NCBI GenBank assembly: GCA_963931635.1
Contig: OZ007034.1
Span: 2,604,001-2,668,000 of the forward strand
Source: Caccoplasma sp905210875
GTDB taxonomy: Bacteria; Bacteroidota; Bacteroidia; Bacteroidales; UBA11471
Length of the DNA: 64,000 bases
Direction: 5' to 3'
Position 1 is the first letter of the stretch. The number at the start of each line of letters is the position of its first letter. Of the stretch, positions 18,990-28,226 are shown one piece after another. The notes under the pieces were generated by a model that had not been told where the DNA came from, did no database searches, and worked only from the letters and a program-made list of their open reading frames with translations. The position numbers and the translations under genes were made by a program.

Positions 18990-20420
18990 TTATTTAACAT
19001 GAATAACAACACGCTGATAACGAGTAAGATGTGGCTCCCCATCATCCGTTACTTCACATATGATGTGCAATGTTTGACCCGACACTGCATCCGAAGGGAT
19101 AAATACCTCGGCCATTTCATCAGCTGATACAACTTGTATTTCACCTTTATATGTAGAGGCATCCTGATAAGGCCACCAATTGTAGGAGAGTCTATCTCCA
19201 TCGGGATCGGTTGTACCTTTGGCACTCAATTTTACAGTCTCACCGGGAGTAGCGATAAGGCTACTGCCATGAGCCAATACCACTACAGGCTGGTGGTTGG
19301 CCTCTTCATAAGGCATGACACACCAATCGGCACGAGCCGCAAAATCATTTTGCATGGCCTTGCTCCACATCCACATGGGTCTGAAATATGCAGCTCGTTC
19401 CTCGGCCGTAGTTGTCGTACCGGGACGGAGACTGCAACGCCCCCATCCGTTAGAACCGTACCATCGACCTTCGGGATAGGTATAACCCTCAACCGGGACA
19501 GGGTCGAGCCAGGTATTTTCACGTACCTTGACATAACGACCACCCCAACTGCCCCAGTCGGGATTTTCTACATTTCCCAAACCTGTGGGTATGACATATA
19601 GATAGGCGGGAGAATCCCCTTCGGAACGGAAATCACCGTTTTCGTGCGCTTTATACATAGAACACAATGCGCCATGTCCCTGCAATATATTCTGTCTCAT
19701 CCAAGGGCCCTCAAAATAAGGTTGTACTTCGGCCGGTTGAACCATCTTCCACCGATACGCAATAGCCTCGAACTGGTCGGATATAATAGTGAGGATATTG
19801 TACTTGCCCCAATGCTGACGGATATACGACTGATAGGTCGAGTCTTGTTCCCAGATAAAGAAGAAGCGCAACTTTCCAGCCACTTCGGCCATACGGTCGG
19901 GATACTTCTCCTCGATGCTCTTCAGAGCTCGGGCTATGGTATTGGTTCCACCCCAAGCCTGAATCCATACCGGACGTTTATCGTTTGTATCGAGCAATAC
20001 TTCTTCTATACGGCGTGAACCGTCAGTTTCTTTATCCATTTCACCTTCAGCATCGACATTCCCAAGATAGGTATGCGCACGTAAATACTCAGGAGACGGA
20101 TAATGCTTGTCGTGTTGTACAAGATTGGGATATACCTCCTCATAGGCATCAATAATGGGGTCAAGCCAATTATCTCCTGCCCAGTTATGTCCTCTCCAAT
20201 GATACTGAGAACTTGATGTTATAATAGCCTCTATATCCCACTCATTGGCATAAAGGAGAAATCGTATCATCGAACATTCATCATCGATTTCGCCGTCGCT
20301 GGTAACAATTACTCGTAACCGATCTGACGAATCCTCTTTTTTATCGGCCTGCTGTGTGCAAGAAGAGAACCAAACGACACACAACAATATGCCACACACA
20401 CTTAAAAACTTATTCTTCAT
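18990..20420 (-). CDS. DUF1593 / Sde0182-type nucleoside-hydrolase-like lipoprotein, paralogue 2
   Basis: The 476-residue product has a lipoprotein signal (ILLCVVWFSSCTQQ, cysteine near residue 21). It is the closest relative of the 6806-8212 protein: VIVTSDGEIDDECSMIRFLL near residue 37, SSSQYHWRGHNWAGDNW, IQAWGGTNTIARALKSIEEKYP and a C-terminal Ig/PKD-like domain (KLSAKGTTDPDGDRLSYNWW). The aspartates of the nucleoside-hydrolase calcium site are kept. No reaction is established for the family. It lies directly between paralogue 3 (23 bp upstream) and the third pectate lyase. Confidence 0.85.
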   Translation of the reverse strand: MKNKFLSVCGILLCVVWFSSCTQQADKKEDSSDRLRVIVTSDGEIDDECSMIRFLLYANEWDIEAIITSSSQYHWRGHNWAGDNWLDPIIDAYEEVYPNLVQHDKHYPSPEYLRAHTYLGNVDAEGEMDKETDGSRRIEEVLLDTNDKRPVWIQAWGGTNTIARALKSIEEKYPDRMAEVAGKLRFFFIWEQDSTYQSYIRQHWGKYNILTIISDQFEAIAYRWKMVQPAEVQPYFEGPWMRQNILQGHGALCSMYKAHENGDFRSEGDSPAYLYVIPTGLGNVENPDWGSWGGRYVKVRENTWLDPVPVEGYTYPEGRWYGSNGWGRCSLRPGTTTTAEERAAYFRPMWMWSKAMQNDFAARADWCVMPYEEANHQPVVVLAHGSSLIATPGETVKLSAKGTTDPDGDRLSYNWWPYQDASTYKGEIQVVSADEMAEVFIPSDAVSGQTLHIICEVTDDGEPHLTRYQRVVIHVK

Positions 20421-20443
20421 AACTATAATCTTATGCTAAAAAA

Positions 20444-21718
20444 TCACTTTAACCAACTCCACCGCTCGGCCCAGTCGTCGAGGACGTCGTTACGCCACTT
20501 CGATATAGTTTTGAAACCTTGCCACGCTCCCTCGAACAGTTCACGATCCTGACGGTCGGTATACCAGTTGTCTCCCACTTCGTAACTATCGGCACTTTTC
20601 TTTCCCGGCCACAGACGGTCTACAACGAATACACCCGTTGCACCATTGAGTTGTTCAATATCGGAGACAATGCGATAATCGAGTGTAGCGGGCGCCTTAG
20701 GAGCATATCGTACTGCATAAAGACCTTCTCCTAGATATACACCAGCCCATGTCTGACGGTCAACAATAAAATCAAAGCAATGAGTTTCTATAGGTTTATC
20801 AATTTTAGGTCCGTTGAAATGAAATTCCACCACCGAATAGACCGGAACAGTATCTTGCAACGTCGTGGGTCGAGTGAAAATTGTACGAGGACTGTACGAC
20901 ATTCGTTCAAAACTTCCTCCCCAACTTTCACCTTCTGGATCTTCGGGATTGCCATTCATGACATAAAGCAACGACGGTGTGTCGCCCATCTTTACCTGTC
21001 CTTTGTAATAGTCGATAAAATCGGCACCAAGTTTACCGGCACCCTTTATAAAGGTTTCGTAATAGCGCTTGTTGTAGATGTCGTCTTTTTTATTATTTCC
21101 AATAAATCCACGATAGGACGCATTATTCTCGATAATCCACAAATCGGGAAAATTCTCGGCAATATAGGCATAACTGTTTACACCCCACTTCTTGTTGGGC
21201 CCGCCAATCCAGTAGACCCGTATACGCGGAAGAATATCGGGCGCGTCGTGCAGGGCCTGTGCCACATCGTCGAGGCCGCCCCATACAAGAATCCACAACG
21301 GACGCGAATCGGCCTTACGAGCACAAGAGACTATCCATTCCGACCCTTCGGTAGGGGTCTCATATCCGCAATAGGGTAGCAGCCCCTTACGGCCTTGCTT
21401 GCATAGGCTTCGTAAGGAGTCGGGCGACAGACAGCCGGCAGCATGACTCTTCAACCGGTCGTAATCGGCCTCATACAAGTCTATCATGCGCAGCATTTCC
21501 TCTTTTGAACCACTACCAAAAGAAGGCGACGATACCAACCCCTCAATATCGAAACAGTCATTGTACATGAGCAGATGCGCCATCGACTGGTTATCGTCGG
21601 GGTCGGTCCCTCCAATATCGGTACTAATCAATACCCGAAGTTTTGGGGGCGTATTTTCGGCGGTACAAGCAGACAAAGAGACCACACAAAGAGCTAAAAA
21701 CAAAATGGATTTTTTCAT
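20444..21718 (-). CDS. DUF1593-like nucleoside-hydrolase-fold lipoprotein, paralogue 3 (short form)
   Basis: The 424-residue protein has a lipobox (LALCVVSLSACTAE, cysteine near residue 18). It has a nucleoside-hydrolase-like domain with VLISTDIGGTDPDDNQSM near residue 29 and the shared LVWGGLDDVAQALHDAP segment near residue 148. It is more diverged than the others and lacks the canonical C-terminal Ig/PKD domain; its C terminus is instead tryptophan-rich (WRNDVLDDWAERWSWLK). The aspartate cluster suggests a calcium-dependent hydrolase. A long hairpin (21760-21832) separates it from paralogue 4. Substrate unknown. Confidence 0.8.
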   Translation of the reverse strand: MKKSILFLALCVVSLSACTAENTPPKLRVLISTDIGGTDPDDNQSMAHLLMYNDCFDIEGLVSSPSFGSGSKEEMLRMIDLYEADYDRLKSHAAGCLSPDSLRSLCKQGRKGLLPYCGYETPTEGSEWIVSCARKADSRPLWILVWGGLDDVAQALHDAPDILPRIRVYWIGGPNKKWGVNSYAYIAENFPDLWIIENNASYRGFIGNNKKDDIYNKRYYETFIKGAGKLGADFIDYYKGQVKMGDTPSLLYVMNGNPEDPEGESWGGSFERMSYSPRTIFTRPTTLQDTVPVYSVVEFHFNGPKIDKPIETHCFDFIVDRQTWAGVYLGEGLYAVRYAPKAPATLDYRIVSDIEQLNGATGVFVVDRLWPGKKSADSYEVGDNWYTDRQDRELFEGAWQGFKTISKWRNDVLDDWAERWSWLK

Positions 21719-21759
21719 ATAATGAGAGATTGTAACTATTCTATTTTCTCAGGAATTTT

Positions 21760-21832
21760 TTGTTCTTTTCCCTATGTGTGAATCTTGTTGGGCCAAAAGC
21801 CCAACAAGATTCACACATAGGGAAAAGAACAA
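21760..21832. repeat. Perfect 34-bp inverted repeat with 5-nt loop
   Basis: Arms 21760-21793 and 21799-21832 are exact reverse complements around a 5-nt loop (CAAAA). The element fills the gap between DUF1593 paralogues 4 and 3. It is twice as long as ordinary terminator stems and is followed on the minus strand by A residues rather than U residues, so simple intrinsic termination in the operon direction is not obvious. Confidence 0.85.
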
Positions 21833-21866
21833 CACGTACATTTTTACCTTAACTACTATACCTAAA

Positions 21867-23288
21867 CTATTCTATCATTACTATTACACGTTCATATCGA
21901 GTGAGAGCCGGCTTACCGTTGTCGGTAACGGCAACAATAATGTGCATCGTACCTTTGCGTTCGGTCTTGGGAACGATGAACCAAGCTTTGGCTTGGTCGG
22001 CATTCTCTATTTTCAAGGGGTTTCCCGTACGCGCCGAAGCAATATTGAAAGTCCCGGGCTCGGGATAATAGAACCACTTGTACGATAACTTGTCGCCATC
22101 TGGATCACTGCTACCTTCGGCACTAAGCTCGACGCGGTCACCTATCTTGGCGGCGATTTCCTTTGGCGAAGAAAGTTTCACCACAGGCGGATGGTTGGCA
22201 TTTTTATAATCGTTGACCGTCCAATCCATGCGAGCGGCAAAATCATTCTGATAAGCTTCGCGCCAACGCCATATCGTGGCTTTATTGGTGGTGTGCCAGG
22301 AGCCGTCAATACCCATGACCTCATCTTGTGCATCGGTCCAGATGGGACGGGTTTCGGGCTCGATGAACCAACGTTCGTTACGAGGCTGGTAATATTCATA
22401 GCGTCCGCCCCAACTACCCCAGTCGGGATGCTCGACATTGCCTAATCCATTGTCAATCAAATAGAGGAATGTGGGAGTGTCGCCTTCCATCAGATATTTC
22501 ATAAAAGGATATTGGGCTCCCAAGGGACCTTTACAACGGATGTTCTCGTCGAGCCAGGGATTGTCGACAAGCGTAAAGTCGGCACCAGCAAAACGTCCGT
22601 GGAACTTGTCGCCGCTGATACCACTCCATGTAGCATAATGATACCCACCGAATTTATGATAACCGGGGCTGACGATATAGAAAAGTCCGGGGAAGTTTTT
22701 CCGAATCCACGGTCCGCTGTCATCCTGATCGGAGATGGTGTAAACACGCAACTTGGCCACAAGACGGTCAACCTCTTCGGGAGTGCGGGTCGCCTTTATC
22801 TTCCAGAGAGCCTGAGCCAGGCAGTTGGGGCCACCCCATACCAATACCCACACCGGGCGGTCGTCGTCGCGTTCAAGCGAAGAGATGATGAGTTCGGAAC
22901 CTTCCGAGTCCATGCCCTCTCCCACAGCGTGCATGCCATAGTCGGGACGACCTTCTTTCACAACGGAGAGCAGGTATTTGGCCGTAGGATAACCCTTCTC
23001 ATGTTTGAGGAGGTTTGGCTGAACCTTTCCATAGGCATTTACAATCTCCTTGATGCGCCATGTGGCCAACTCCCGTTTCTGATGTACCGAGGTAGTGGCT
23101 ATCAGGCCTTCGACATCCCACTGATTGGAATAGGTCAGGAATCGTACCAGCGACATGGCATCGTCGGGTTCGTTCTCGATATCGGTTAGGACTATCACGC
23201 GATGCTTTACATCTTTATCGCCATAAGCATATAAAGGCATGGACATGCATAATATTCCAATGAAACAAATGATCAGATTTCTTTTCAT
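21867..23288 (-). CDS. DUF1593 / Sde0182-type nucleoside-hydrolase-like secreted protein, paralogue 4
   Basis: The 473-residue protein starts MKRNLIICFIGILCMSMPLYAYG, a signal peptide. I chose this ATG (23286-23288) over the frame's upstream extension to 23438, which adds 50 cysteine-rich residues overlapping the transporter gene. The domain order is as in paralogues 1 and 2: VIVLTDIENEPDDAMSLVRFL near residue 31 (calcium-site aspartates), LVWGGPNCLAQALWKIKA near 145, and an Ig/PKD-like end (ELSAEGSSDPDGDKLSYKWFYYP). It is the first secreted-enzyme gene after the transporter, 29 bp away. Substrate unknown. Confidence 0.85.
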   Translation of the reverse strand: MKRNLIICFIGILCMSMPLYAYGDKDVKHRVIVLTDIENEPDDAMSLVRFLTYSNQWDVEGLIATTSVHQKRELATWRIKEIVNAYGKVQPNLLKHEKGYPTAKYLLSVVKEGRPDYGMHAVGEGMDSEGSELIISSLERDDDRPVWVLVWGGPNCLAQALWKIKATRTPEEVDRLVAKLRVYTISDQDDSGPWIRKNFPGLFYIVSPGYHKFGGYHYATWSGISGDKFHGRFAGADFTLVDNPWLDENIRCKGPLGAQYPFMKYLMEGDTPTFLYLIDNGLGNVEHPDWGSWGGRYEYYQPRNERWFIEPETRPIWTDAQDEVMGIDGSWHTTNKATIWRWREAYQNDFAARMDWTVNDYKNANHPPVVKLSSPKEIAAKIGDRVELSAEGSSDPDGDKLSYKWFYYPEPGTFNIASARTGNPLKIENADQAKAWFIVPKTERKGTMHIIVAVTDNGKPALTRYERVIVMIE

Positions 23289-23317
23289 ACTTATATTTTT
23301 AGTAAAAGAGAATCTAA

Positions 23318-24337
23318 TTAACTGTTTGACAGTGTAATAACAACAAGACCTATCACAAAAAGCAGGAACATCGCAGCAATGAGTTTGCCAGTCCCTTGTG
23401 GTGCCGATTTGAATTCTTTCCACACAAATACACCCCAAATCATTGCCACTACAGGAGAGGCATTACTCAATGCATACGATATCGCCGGATTGGCAGCTCC
23501 GGCCCCCATGAAACTAATGACCATACCACTCATCCATATCAATCCTCCTAAAATTCCTATCAGGTGCGTACGCATACTGCCCGCGAAATAATCTTTCATC
23601 GTAACACGTTCGCCCGATACCGGATAACGCATTGCAATTGTATTAAAGATGGGTGTACTGATAAGAATGCCTACGGCAAAGAAGAATACTCCCGTGAAGG
23701 GCGTGAGTGTTCCGGTACCGCCGGCTACATACTGCATATCGAGCGACTTCACTACCAGTCCGTAGAAGAACATAATGGCAAGACCGGCCACGATGGCCAA
23801 CAAGATGCCTTTGCGGGGCGTCTCAGATTTTCCCGAAGAGAGGCGTCCGTAAGCTTTTCCGCAAATGATAATCGCTACAACGATGAGCACGACGCCAATC
23901 CATAATAAAGCCGTGTTACCAGGATAGGACTGCCCTGAAAGAACGATAAGCAGATAATTGAATACAATACCACCTATCCATGCCAGACCTCCACCGATAG
24001 GGAATCCTACCGACATACCGGCCACGGCAATAGCTGCCGTGAGAAATATGTTTCCAAAATTCCACACAATGCCTCCGAGCAGGGCATACTTGATGCTCGA
24101 CCAGTCCATTATTGCAAGATCTTCGAAGAAGGTCCGACCCTCACTACCCATAGAGCCCAATGTCAAGGCAGCTAGCGCAGCAGTGAGGACGAGTCCTATG
24201 GTCAAATCCCAATAAAAAAGTTCGAAACTCCATTTCTTGGTAGCAACCATTTTCTGCGTATTGGCCCATGAGCCCCAGCAGATACAGCAATATACACAGC
24301 AAAGAATGGCCAAAATATAATTGTCGACAAGTATCAT
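23318..24337 (-). CDS. GRP/DMT-superfamily sugar transporter, inner membrane
   Basis: The 339-residue protein is strongly hydrophobic with about ten predicted transmembrane segments. It has glycine- and proline-rich motifs such as GGIVWNFGNIFLTAAIAVAGMSVGFPIGGGLAWIGG (about residues 89-124, read in two overlapping halves) and ISYALSNASPVVAMIWGVFVWKEF near the C terminus. These resemble glucose/ribose-porter (GlcU/RbsU-like) members of the drug/metabolite superfamily, which import sugars with a proton. It is not clearly RhaT. It lies 12 bp after the isomerase gene and so probably imports the sugar used by that module. Specificity is inferred only. Confidence 0.7.
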   Translation of the reverse strand: MILVDNYILAILCCVYCCICWGSWANTQKMVATKKWSFELFYWDLTIGLVLTAALAALTLGSMGSEGRTFFEDLAIMDWSSIKYALLGGIVWNFGNIFLTAAIAVAGMSVGFPIGGGLAWIGGIVFNYLLIVLSGQSYPGNTALLWIGVVLIVVAIIICGKAYGRLSSGKSETPRKGILLAIVAGLAIMFFYGLVVKSLDMQYVAGGTGTLTPFTGVFFFAVGILISTPIFNTIAMRYPVSGERVTMKDYFAGSMRTHLIGILGGLIWMSGMVISFMGAGAANPAISYALSNASPVVAMIWGVFVWKEFKSAPQGTGKLIAAMFLLFVIGLVVITLSNS

Positions 24338-24349
24338 GGCTCTGCTTTT

Positions 24350-25774
24350 TTATTCGTGAACATAGAGTTTCCAACCCAAATAGTTTTCAATAGCCTCTTC
24401 GAGGATATCTTTCACATTACCCCGGCACATGGCTACATGGTGTTCAAAGCCGTTCTTGCAGATGTATTTCATGAGTTTCTGCAAATTGTCGACTTTGGTA
24501 ACAGCGATACAACCGTCCATTCCGTAGGGATCGTCGGTAATTTTTCCTTCACCAAGGTAAGACTTGATGCAACCTTTCGGGTCATCGGTCGAAATGCGGA
24601 AGAAGGTAAAGTCGCCGGCTTTTACTTTGCCGTATACGGCACCGAAGGTGTGAACCTTGCCCAGGGTACGACCCAGAACGCCGAGAGTTCCCAGTTCGAT
24701 ATTGTCCATAACAAACGATTTGGGGAAGTTACCGCAGTGGGTACATACACACTTATTGTTGTCTTCGGCGAAGTTGTTGTTCCAGTCGAGCAGAGCCGAA
24801 GAGCGACCCGATGCCAGTGTCAGGGCATACATCGAGACAGCACCGGCAATATCGACTTCACAAGCGGCAGGAATGAGTTTCTCACCCAGCATACTCATGG
24901 TAACACAAGCTGCACAGCCATAGTTCTTTTCGAGAGAATCCCAGCACTGTATGGCCACGGCATCGATATCATTGTCATCGATCCACTGTTCTACGGCCAT
25001 TCCAAACTTGGCTTGCAGGAGGAGTTTCTCTTCGTATTGCGAGGGAACACCGGCATATTTCTTAATCGAAGCCACTTTTTCGAGCAGCGCCTTGTCGTCG
25101 TCTTTGATGGCCCAGGCCATACCCATTATTTCGGACAAGTCGACAGGAACAACGGTGATACCAGACATCTGCAAAATCTTCTCACTAGCTCTGACCGTCT
25201 GGAATCCTGCCGGACGGGCACCAATAGCACCGATGCGGGCGTGACGCAAACCGTTTACCACACGGCAAATAGCAGCAAAACGGTTGATGTCGTGAGCCAG
25301 ATGTTCGGAATATATCGAATAGGTGTGCAGTACGGTATCGGTGAAAGGTATACCATACTGATAGAGGTTGTTGCAAACCGATATTTTGCCGCAGAAGGCA
25401 TCGCGACGGCTGTCGAGGTCGACCTTGTCGTTCTCATCGTTGCAAGCCTGAACCAACACGGGCACATGCAGGTCGGCTACGCTGATGGCATTGATAATAC
25501 CGATTTCAAAGCCAAAATTGGGAAGCGAAACGATGATTCCGTCGATACGGTCGCGGTTTTCGCGAAACAAGGCGGCGCACTTCAAGCCGTCTTCACGGGT
25601 CTCGATACTGCTGCTGCCTGTCGGGGTAGCATCTTCGGGAAGTATAACATAATCATAGCCTTCGTCGGTCAGCGTTTTCAACAGTTGACGACGAACGTCG
25701 GTAGCCAAAGCCGAATTAAAATAAGCACGTGTTCCGATAATAACACCGAAGCATAATTTTTTGTTGTTTTTCAT
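24350..25774 (-). CDS. L-fucose/L-arabinose isomerase-family protein
   Basis: This 474-residue cytoplasmic protein has the layout of the FucI/AraA superfamily: an N-terminal Rossmann-like domain (FGVIIGTRAYFNS, GIIVSLPNFGFEIG), a middle domain (AIQCWDSLEKNYGCAACVTMSMLGE near residue 275, CEVDIAGAVSMYAL near 306) and a C-terminal barrel. The Glu and Asp in CEVDIAG fall where these enzymes bind a catalytic metal. The family interconverts aldoses and ketoses. Substrate is unknown: typical partners for L-fucose (fuculokinase, aldolase) are missing, and a glycerol-kinase-like kinase plus split transketolase follow the same transcript. A pentose such as D-arabinose, L-arabinose or a branched one is possible. 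Confidence 0.75.
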   Translation of the reverse strand: MKNNKKLCFGVIIGTRAYFNSALATDVRRQLLKTLTDEGYDYVILPEDATPTGSSSIETREDGLKCAALFRENRDRIDGIIVSLPNFGFEIGIINAISVADLHVPVLVQACNDENDKVDLDSRRDAFCGKISVCNNLYQYGIPFTDTVLHTYSIYSEHLAHDINRFAAICRVVNGLRHARIGAIGARPAGFQTVRASEKILQMSGITVVPVDLSEIMGMAWAIKDDDKALLEKVASIKKYAGVPSQYEEKLLLQAKFGMAVEQWIDDNDIDAVAIQCWDSLEKNYGCAACVTMSMLGEKLIPAACEVDIAGAVSMYALTLASGRSSALLDWNNNFAEDNNKCVCTHCGNFPKSFVMDNIELGTLGVLGRTLGKVHTFGAVYGKVKAGDFTFFRISTDDPKGCIKSYLGEGKITDDPYGMDGCIAVTKVDNLQKLMKYICKNGFEHHVAMCRGNVKDILEEAIENYLGWKLYVHE

Positions 25775-25809
25775 AATAATCTGGTATTAGTAAGTTTTAA
25801 TCGTGTTGT

Positions 25810-27291
25810 TCATTTAAGGAGATGTTGCACGGCTGCCAACCATCCTTGATGCAGGGTATTGACCTTTTCTGTCGGCATCTGTGGACGCACCGGCTCTTTG
25901 GCCTGACGCATGGCTGCCACCTGGTCAAAGTCGGTCCACTTCTTGCGGGCGAATCCGTTCATCACGACGGCTCCCAGCGAAGAGGCCTCTTCGAGATTGG
26001 ATATCGACACGGCCGACTGCAACACATCGGCCTGGAACTGCATAAGAAAACGGTTACGGGTAGGCCCACCATCGACACGCAACTCCTGCAACTGAATACC
26101 GGCCGAACGGGTCATCATATCGACCAGGTCCTTGACCTGATAAGCGATGGATTCGAGGGCGGCTCTTATAATATGGGCCTTCGTTGTTCCCAGCGTCATT
26201 CCCTGGATGGTTGCCTTTACGTCGGAACGCCACCAGGGAGCGCCCAGTCCGGCAAAGGCCGGTACAAAATAAACGCCCCCGGTATCTTCTACCTGTACGG
26301 CTTCTTCCTCGGCCATGGCCGGTGAATCGATAAGCCGCAGGTTGTCTGTCAGCCATTTGATGGTTGCGCCGGTACAATGAATATTGCCTTCAAATGCATA
26401 AAACACTTTACCCAAAGCCGAGAATCCGACCGAGGTAACCAATCCGTCGGGTGGAGCTACCGGCTGCTCGCCGATGTTAATCATCACCGATGAACCGGTT
26501 CCGTAGGTCGACTTACCCAGTCCGGCCGAGAAGCACATCTGCCCTACCAAGGCTCCGTGCGAATCGCCCAATACACCGGCAATGGGTATGGGCTCGGTAA
26601 AGAGTCCGCCGAAGGTGGTCTCTCCGAAGAATGAGTCGCAAGGCCGTGCTTCGGGCATCATGCTACGAGGTATGGTGAAGAGCGAGAGCAAGTCGTCGTC
26701 CCAGTCGAGCGTATGAATATTGAAGAGCAATGTGCGCGAAGCATTGGTGTAATCGGTGGCATGAACGGCGCCCTCGGTCAGTTTCCAGATGACCCAGGAG
26801 TCGATGGTACCCATCAGCAGGTCGCCTTTGTCGGCAGCTTCTCGGGCGCCCTCAACATTGTCAAGAATCCACTTCACACCACTGGCCGAGAAGTAGGGAT
26901 CGAGCAGCAGACCACTCTTTTCCTGTACCATCTTCTCGTAACCTTTTTCTTTCAAATCCTGACATATTTCGGCTCCACGACAACATTGCCACACAATGGC
27001 CGGATAAACAGGCTGACCGGTATACTTATTCCACACAACAACGGTTTCCCGTTGATTGGTAATAGCCAAGGAATATTTGCAGTCTGTTTCTTTATCGATA
27101 TCCAGTAAACGAGCCACCGATTCCAAAACATGTGCAAATATTTCCAGGGCATCGTGCTCGACCCAGCCGGCACGAGGATAGTACTGCTGGTGAGGAATGT
27201 TTACGCGGTGCAACAAGTGACATTCCTCATCAAACAACATGGCTTTTGTAGCCGATGTACTTTGATCAATGGCAATTACTTTTGTCTTCAT
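25810..27291 (-). CDS. FGGY-family carbohydrate kinase, glycerol-kinase-like
   Basis: The 493-residue protein aligns in motifs with glycerol kinase throughout: AIDQSTSATKAMLFD near residue 7, YPRAGWVEHDALEIF, ITNQRETVVVWNKYTGQPVYPAIVWQ near 78-103, TDYTNASRTLLFNIHTLDWDD near 180 and the FGGY signature region VYFVPAFAGLGAPWW near 340. It transfers phosphate from ATP to a polyol or ketose. Because it sits between an isomerase and a split transketolase, a ketose product of the isomerase is the more likely substrate than glycerol. The gap to the transketolase subunit is only 5 bp. Confidence 0.85.
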   Translation of the reverse strand: MKTKVIAIDQSTSATKAMLFDEECHLLHRVNIPHQQYYPRAGWVEHDALEIFAHVLESVARLLDIDKETDCKYSLAITNQRETVVVWNKYTGQPVYPAIVWQCCRGAEICQDLKEKGYEKMVQEKSGLLLDPYFSASGVKWILDNVEGAREAADKGDLLMGTIDSWVIWKLTEGAVHATDYTNASRTLLFNIHTLDWDDDLLSLFTIPRSMMPEARPCDSFFGETTFGGLFTEPIPIAGVLGDSHGALVGQMCFSAGLGKSTYGTGSSVMINIGEQPVAPPDGLVTSVGFSALGKVFYAFEGNIHCTGATIKWLTDNLRLIDSPAMAEEEAVQVEDTGGVYFVPAFAGLGAPWWRSDVKATIQGMTLGTTKAHIIRAALESIAYQVKDLVDMMTRSAGIQLQELRVDGGPTRNRFLMQFQADVLQSAVSISNLEEASSLGAVVMNGFARKKWTDFDQVAAMRQAKEPVRPQMPTEKVNTLHQGWLAAVQHLLK

Positions 27292-27296
27292 ACCTA

Positions 27297-28226
27297 TTAG
27301 AGCTTTTGCAGAAATTCCACCGCGTTATTATATATACCTTTGGCGTCTAAGCCATAATATGCGAATATTTCAAGAGAGTTTCCATGAATGGCATTTTCAT
27401 CGGGGATACCCAGTATTCTCAGAGGAACAGGTTTTTCCGACAGGATTTCGGCCACCATGGCTCCCAAACCTCCGTATCGACTATGTTCCTCAACCGTGAT
27501 AATACGCCCCGTTTCCTCAGCTGCTTGTTTGACGGCTTCGCGGTCGCAAGGTTTAATCCAGGCCATATCGAGAACACGGGCACCGATACCTTTTTCGCGC
27601 AGCATCAGACCTGCCTGATAGGCATGATATACGGTCTCACCGGTTGCTATGATAGTCAAGTCTTTTCCGTCGAGCAGACGGTTGGCTTTTCCTATGGAGA
27701 ATTCAAAATCGTCGTTTTCATAAACATCGGGAACAGCGGCCCGACCCACTCTTACATATACCGGTTCGGGATAGTCTACCAGCAACGAGACAAGTTTGCG
27801 AGTCTGGTGAGCATCGCAGGGCAATACGATATTCATACCCGGGAAAGTACGTAACACGGCTATGTCGTGAAGGCTGTGGTGGGTGGCACCCAAGGCACCA
27901 TAAGCAACACCGCCGCTCACACCCAGTATTTTCACCGGATTACGGCTGTATGCCAAATCGACTTTTACCTGTTCGAGACTGCGAGCCACATAGAAACAAG
28001 CAGGTCCACAGACAAAGACCTTCTTTCCACTATGGGCCAGACCGGCCGAGATACCCACTGCGTTCTGTTCGGCAATGCCACACTCTACAAACTGTGCCGG
28101 TAATTCCTCGGCAAACGCACCCAAGGTCACCGAGCCGCGGGCATCAGTCGTCACAGCAACAATGTCCTTATCGACACGTGCCAATTCCAACAATGTATCA
28201 GTAAAACTTTTTCTACAAGCAATCAT
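27297..28226 (-). CDS. Transketolase, C-terminal subunit
   Basis: The 309-residue protein has the pyrimidine-binding and C-terminal domains of transketolase: VECGIAEQNAVGISAGLA near residue 46 (the glutamate activates ThDP) and SGGVAYGALGATHHSLHDIAVLRTFPG near 105-131 (two overlapping shorter motifs), and the C-terminal VEEHSRYGGLGAMVAE near 246. It forms a heteromeric ThDP enzyme with the N-terminal subunit encoded just upstream, whose stop overlaps this start as ATGA. It transfers a two-carbon unit between sugar phosphates. Split transketolases next to an isomerase and kinase often serve a dedicated sugar pathway rather than the pentose phosphate cycle. Confidence 0.9.
   Translation of the reverse strand: MIACRKSFTDTLLELARVDKDIVAVTTDARGSVTLGAFAEELPAQFVECGIAEQNAVGISAGLAHSGKKVFVCGPACFYVARSLEQVKVDLAYSRNPVKILGVSGGVAYGALGATHHSLHDIAVLRTFPGMNIVLPCDAHQTRKLVSLLVDYPEPVYVRVGRAAVPDVYENDDFEFSIGKANRLLDGKDLTIIATGETVYHAYQAGLMLREKGIGARVLDMAWIKPCDREAVKQAAEETGRIITVEEHSRYGGLGAMVAEILSEKPVPLRILGIPDENAIHGNSLEIFAYYGLDAKGIYNNAVEFLQKL

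Noticed and set aside
23318..24337. Naming the transporter RhaT (L-rhamnose/proton symporter)
   Set aside because: Length and topology are similar, but the sequence motifs look more like GRP/GlcU-type porters and no rhamnose catabolic genes are adjacent.
24356..25756. Long plus-strand open frame antisense to the isomerase gene (and similar ones at 3518-4813 and 4920-6431)
   Set aside because: They mirror real minus-strand genes, have no recognisable domains and biased composition expected of antisense shadows.
25810..27291. Calling the kinase xylulokinase or plain glycerol kinase
   Set aside because: Motifs are strongly glycerol-kinase-like, but context argues for a ketose; neither specific name is supported.
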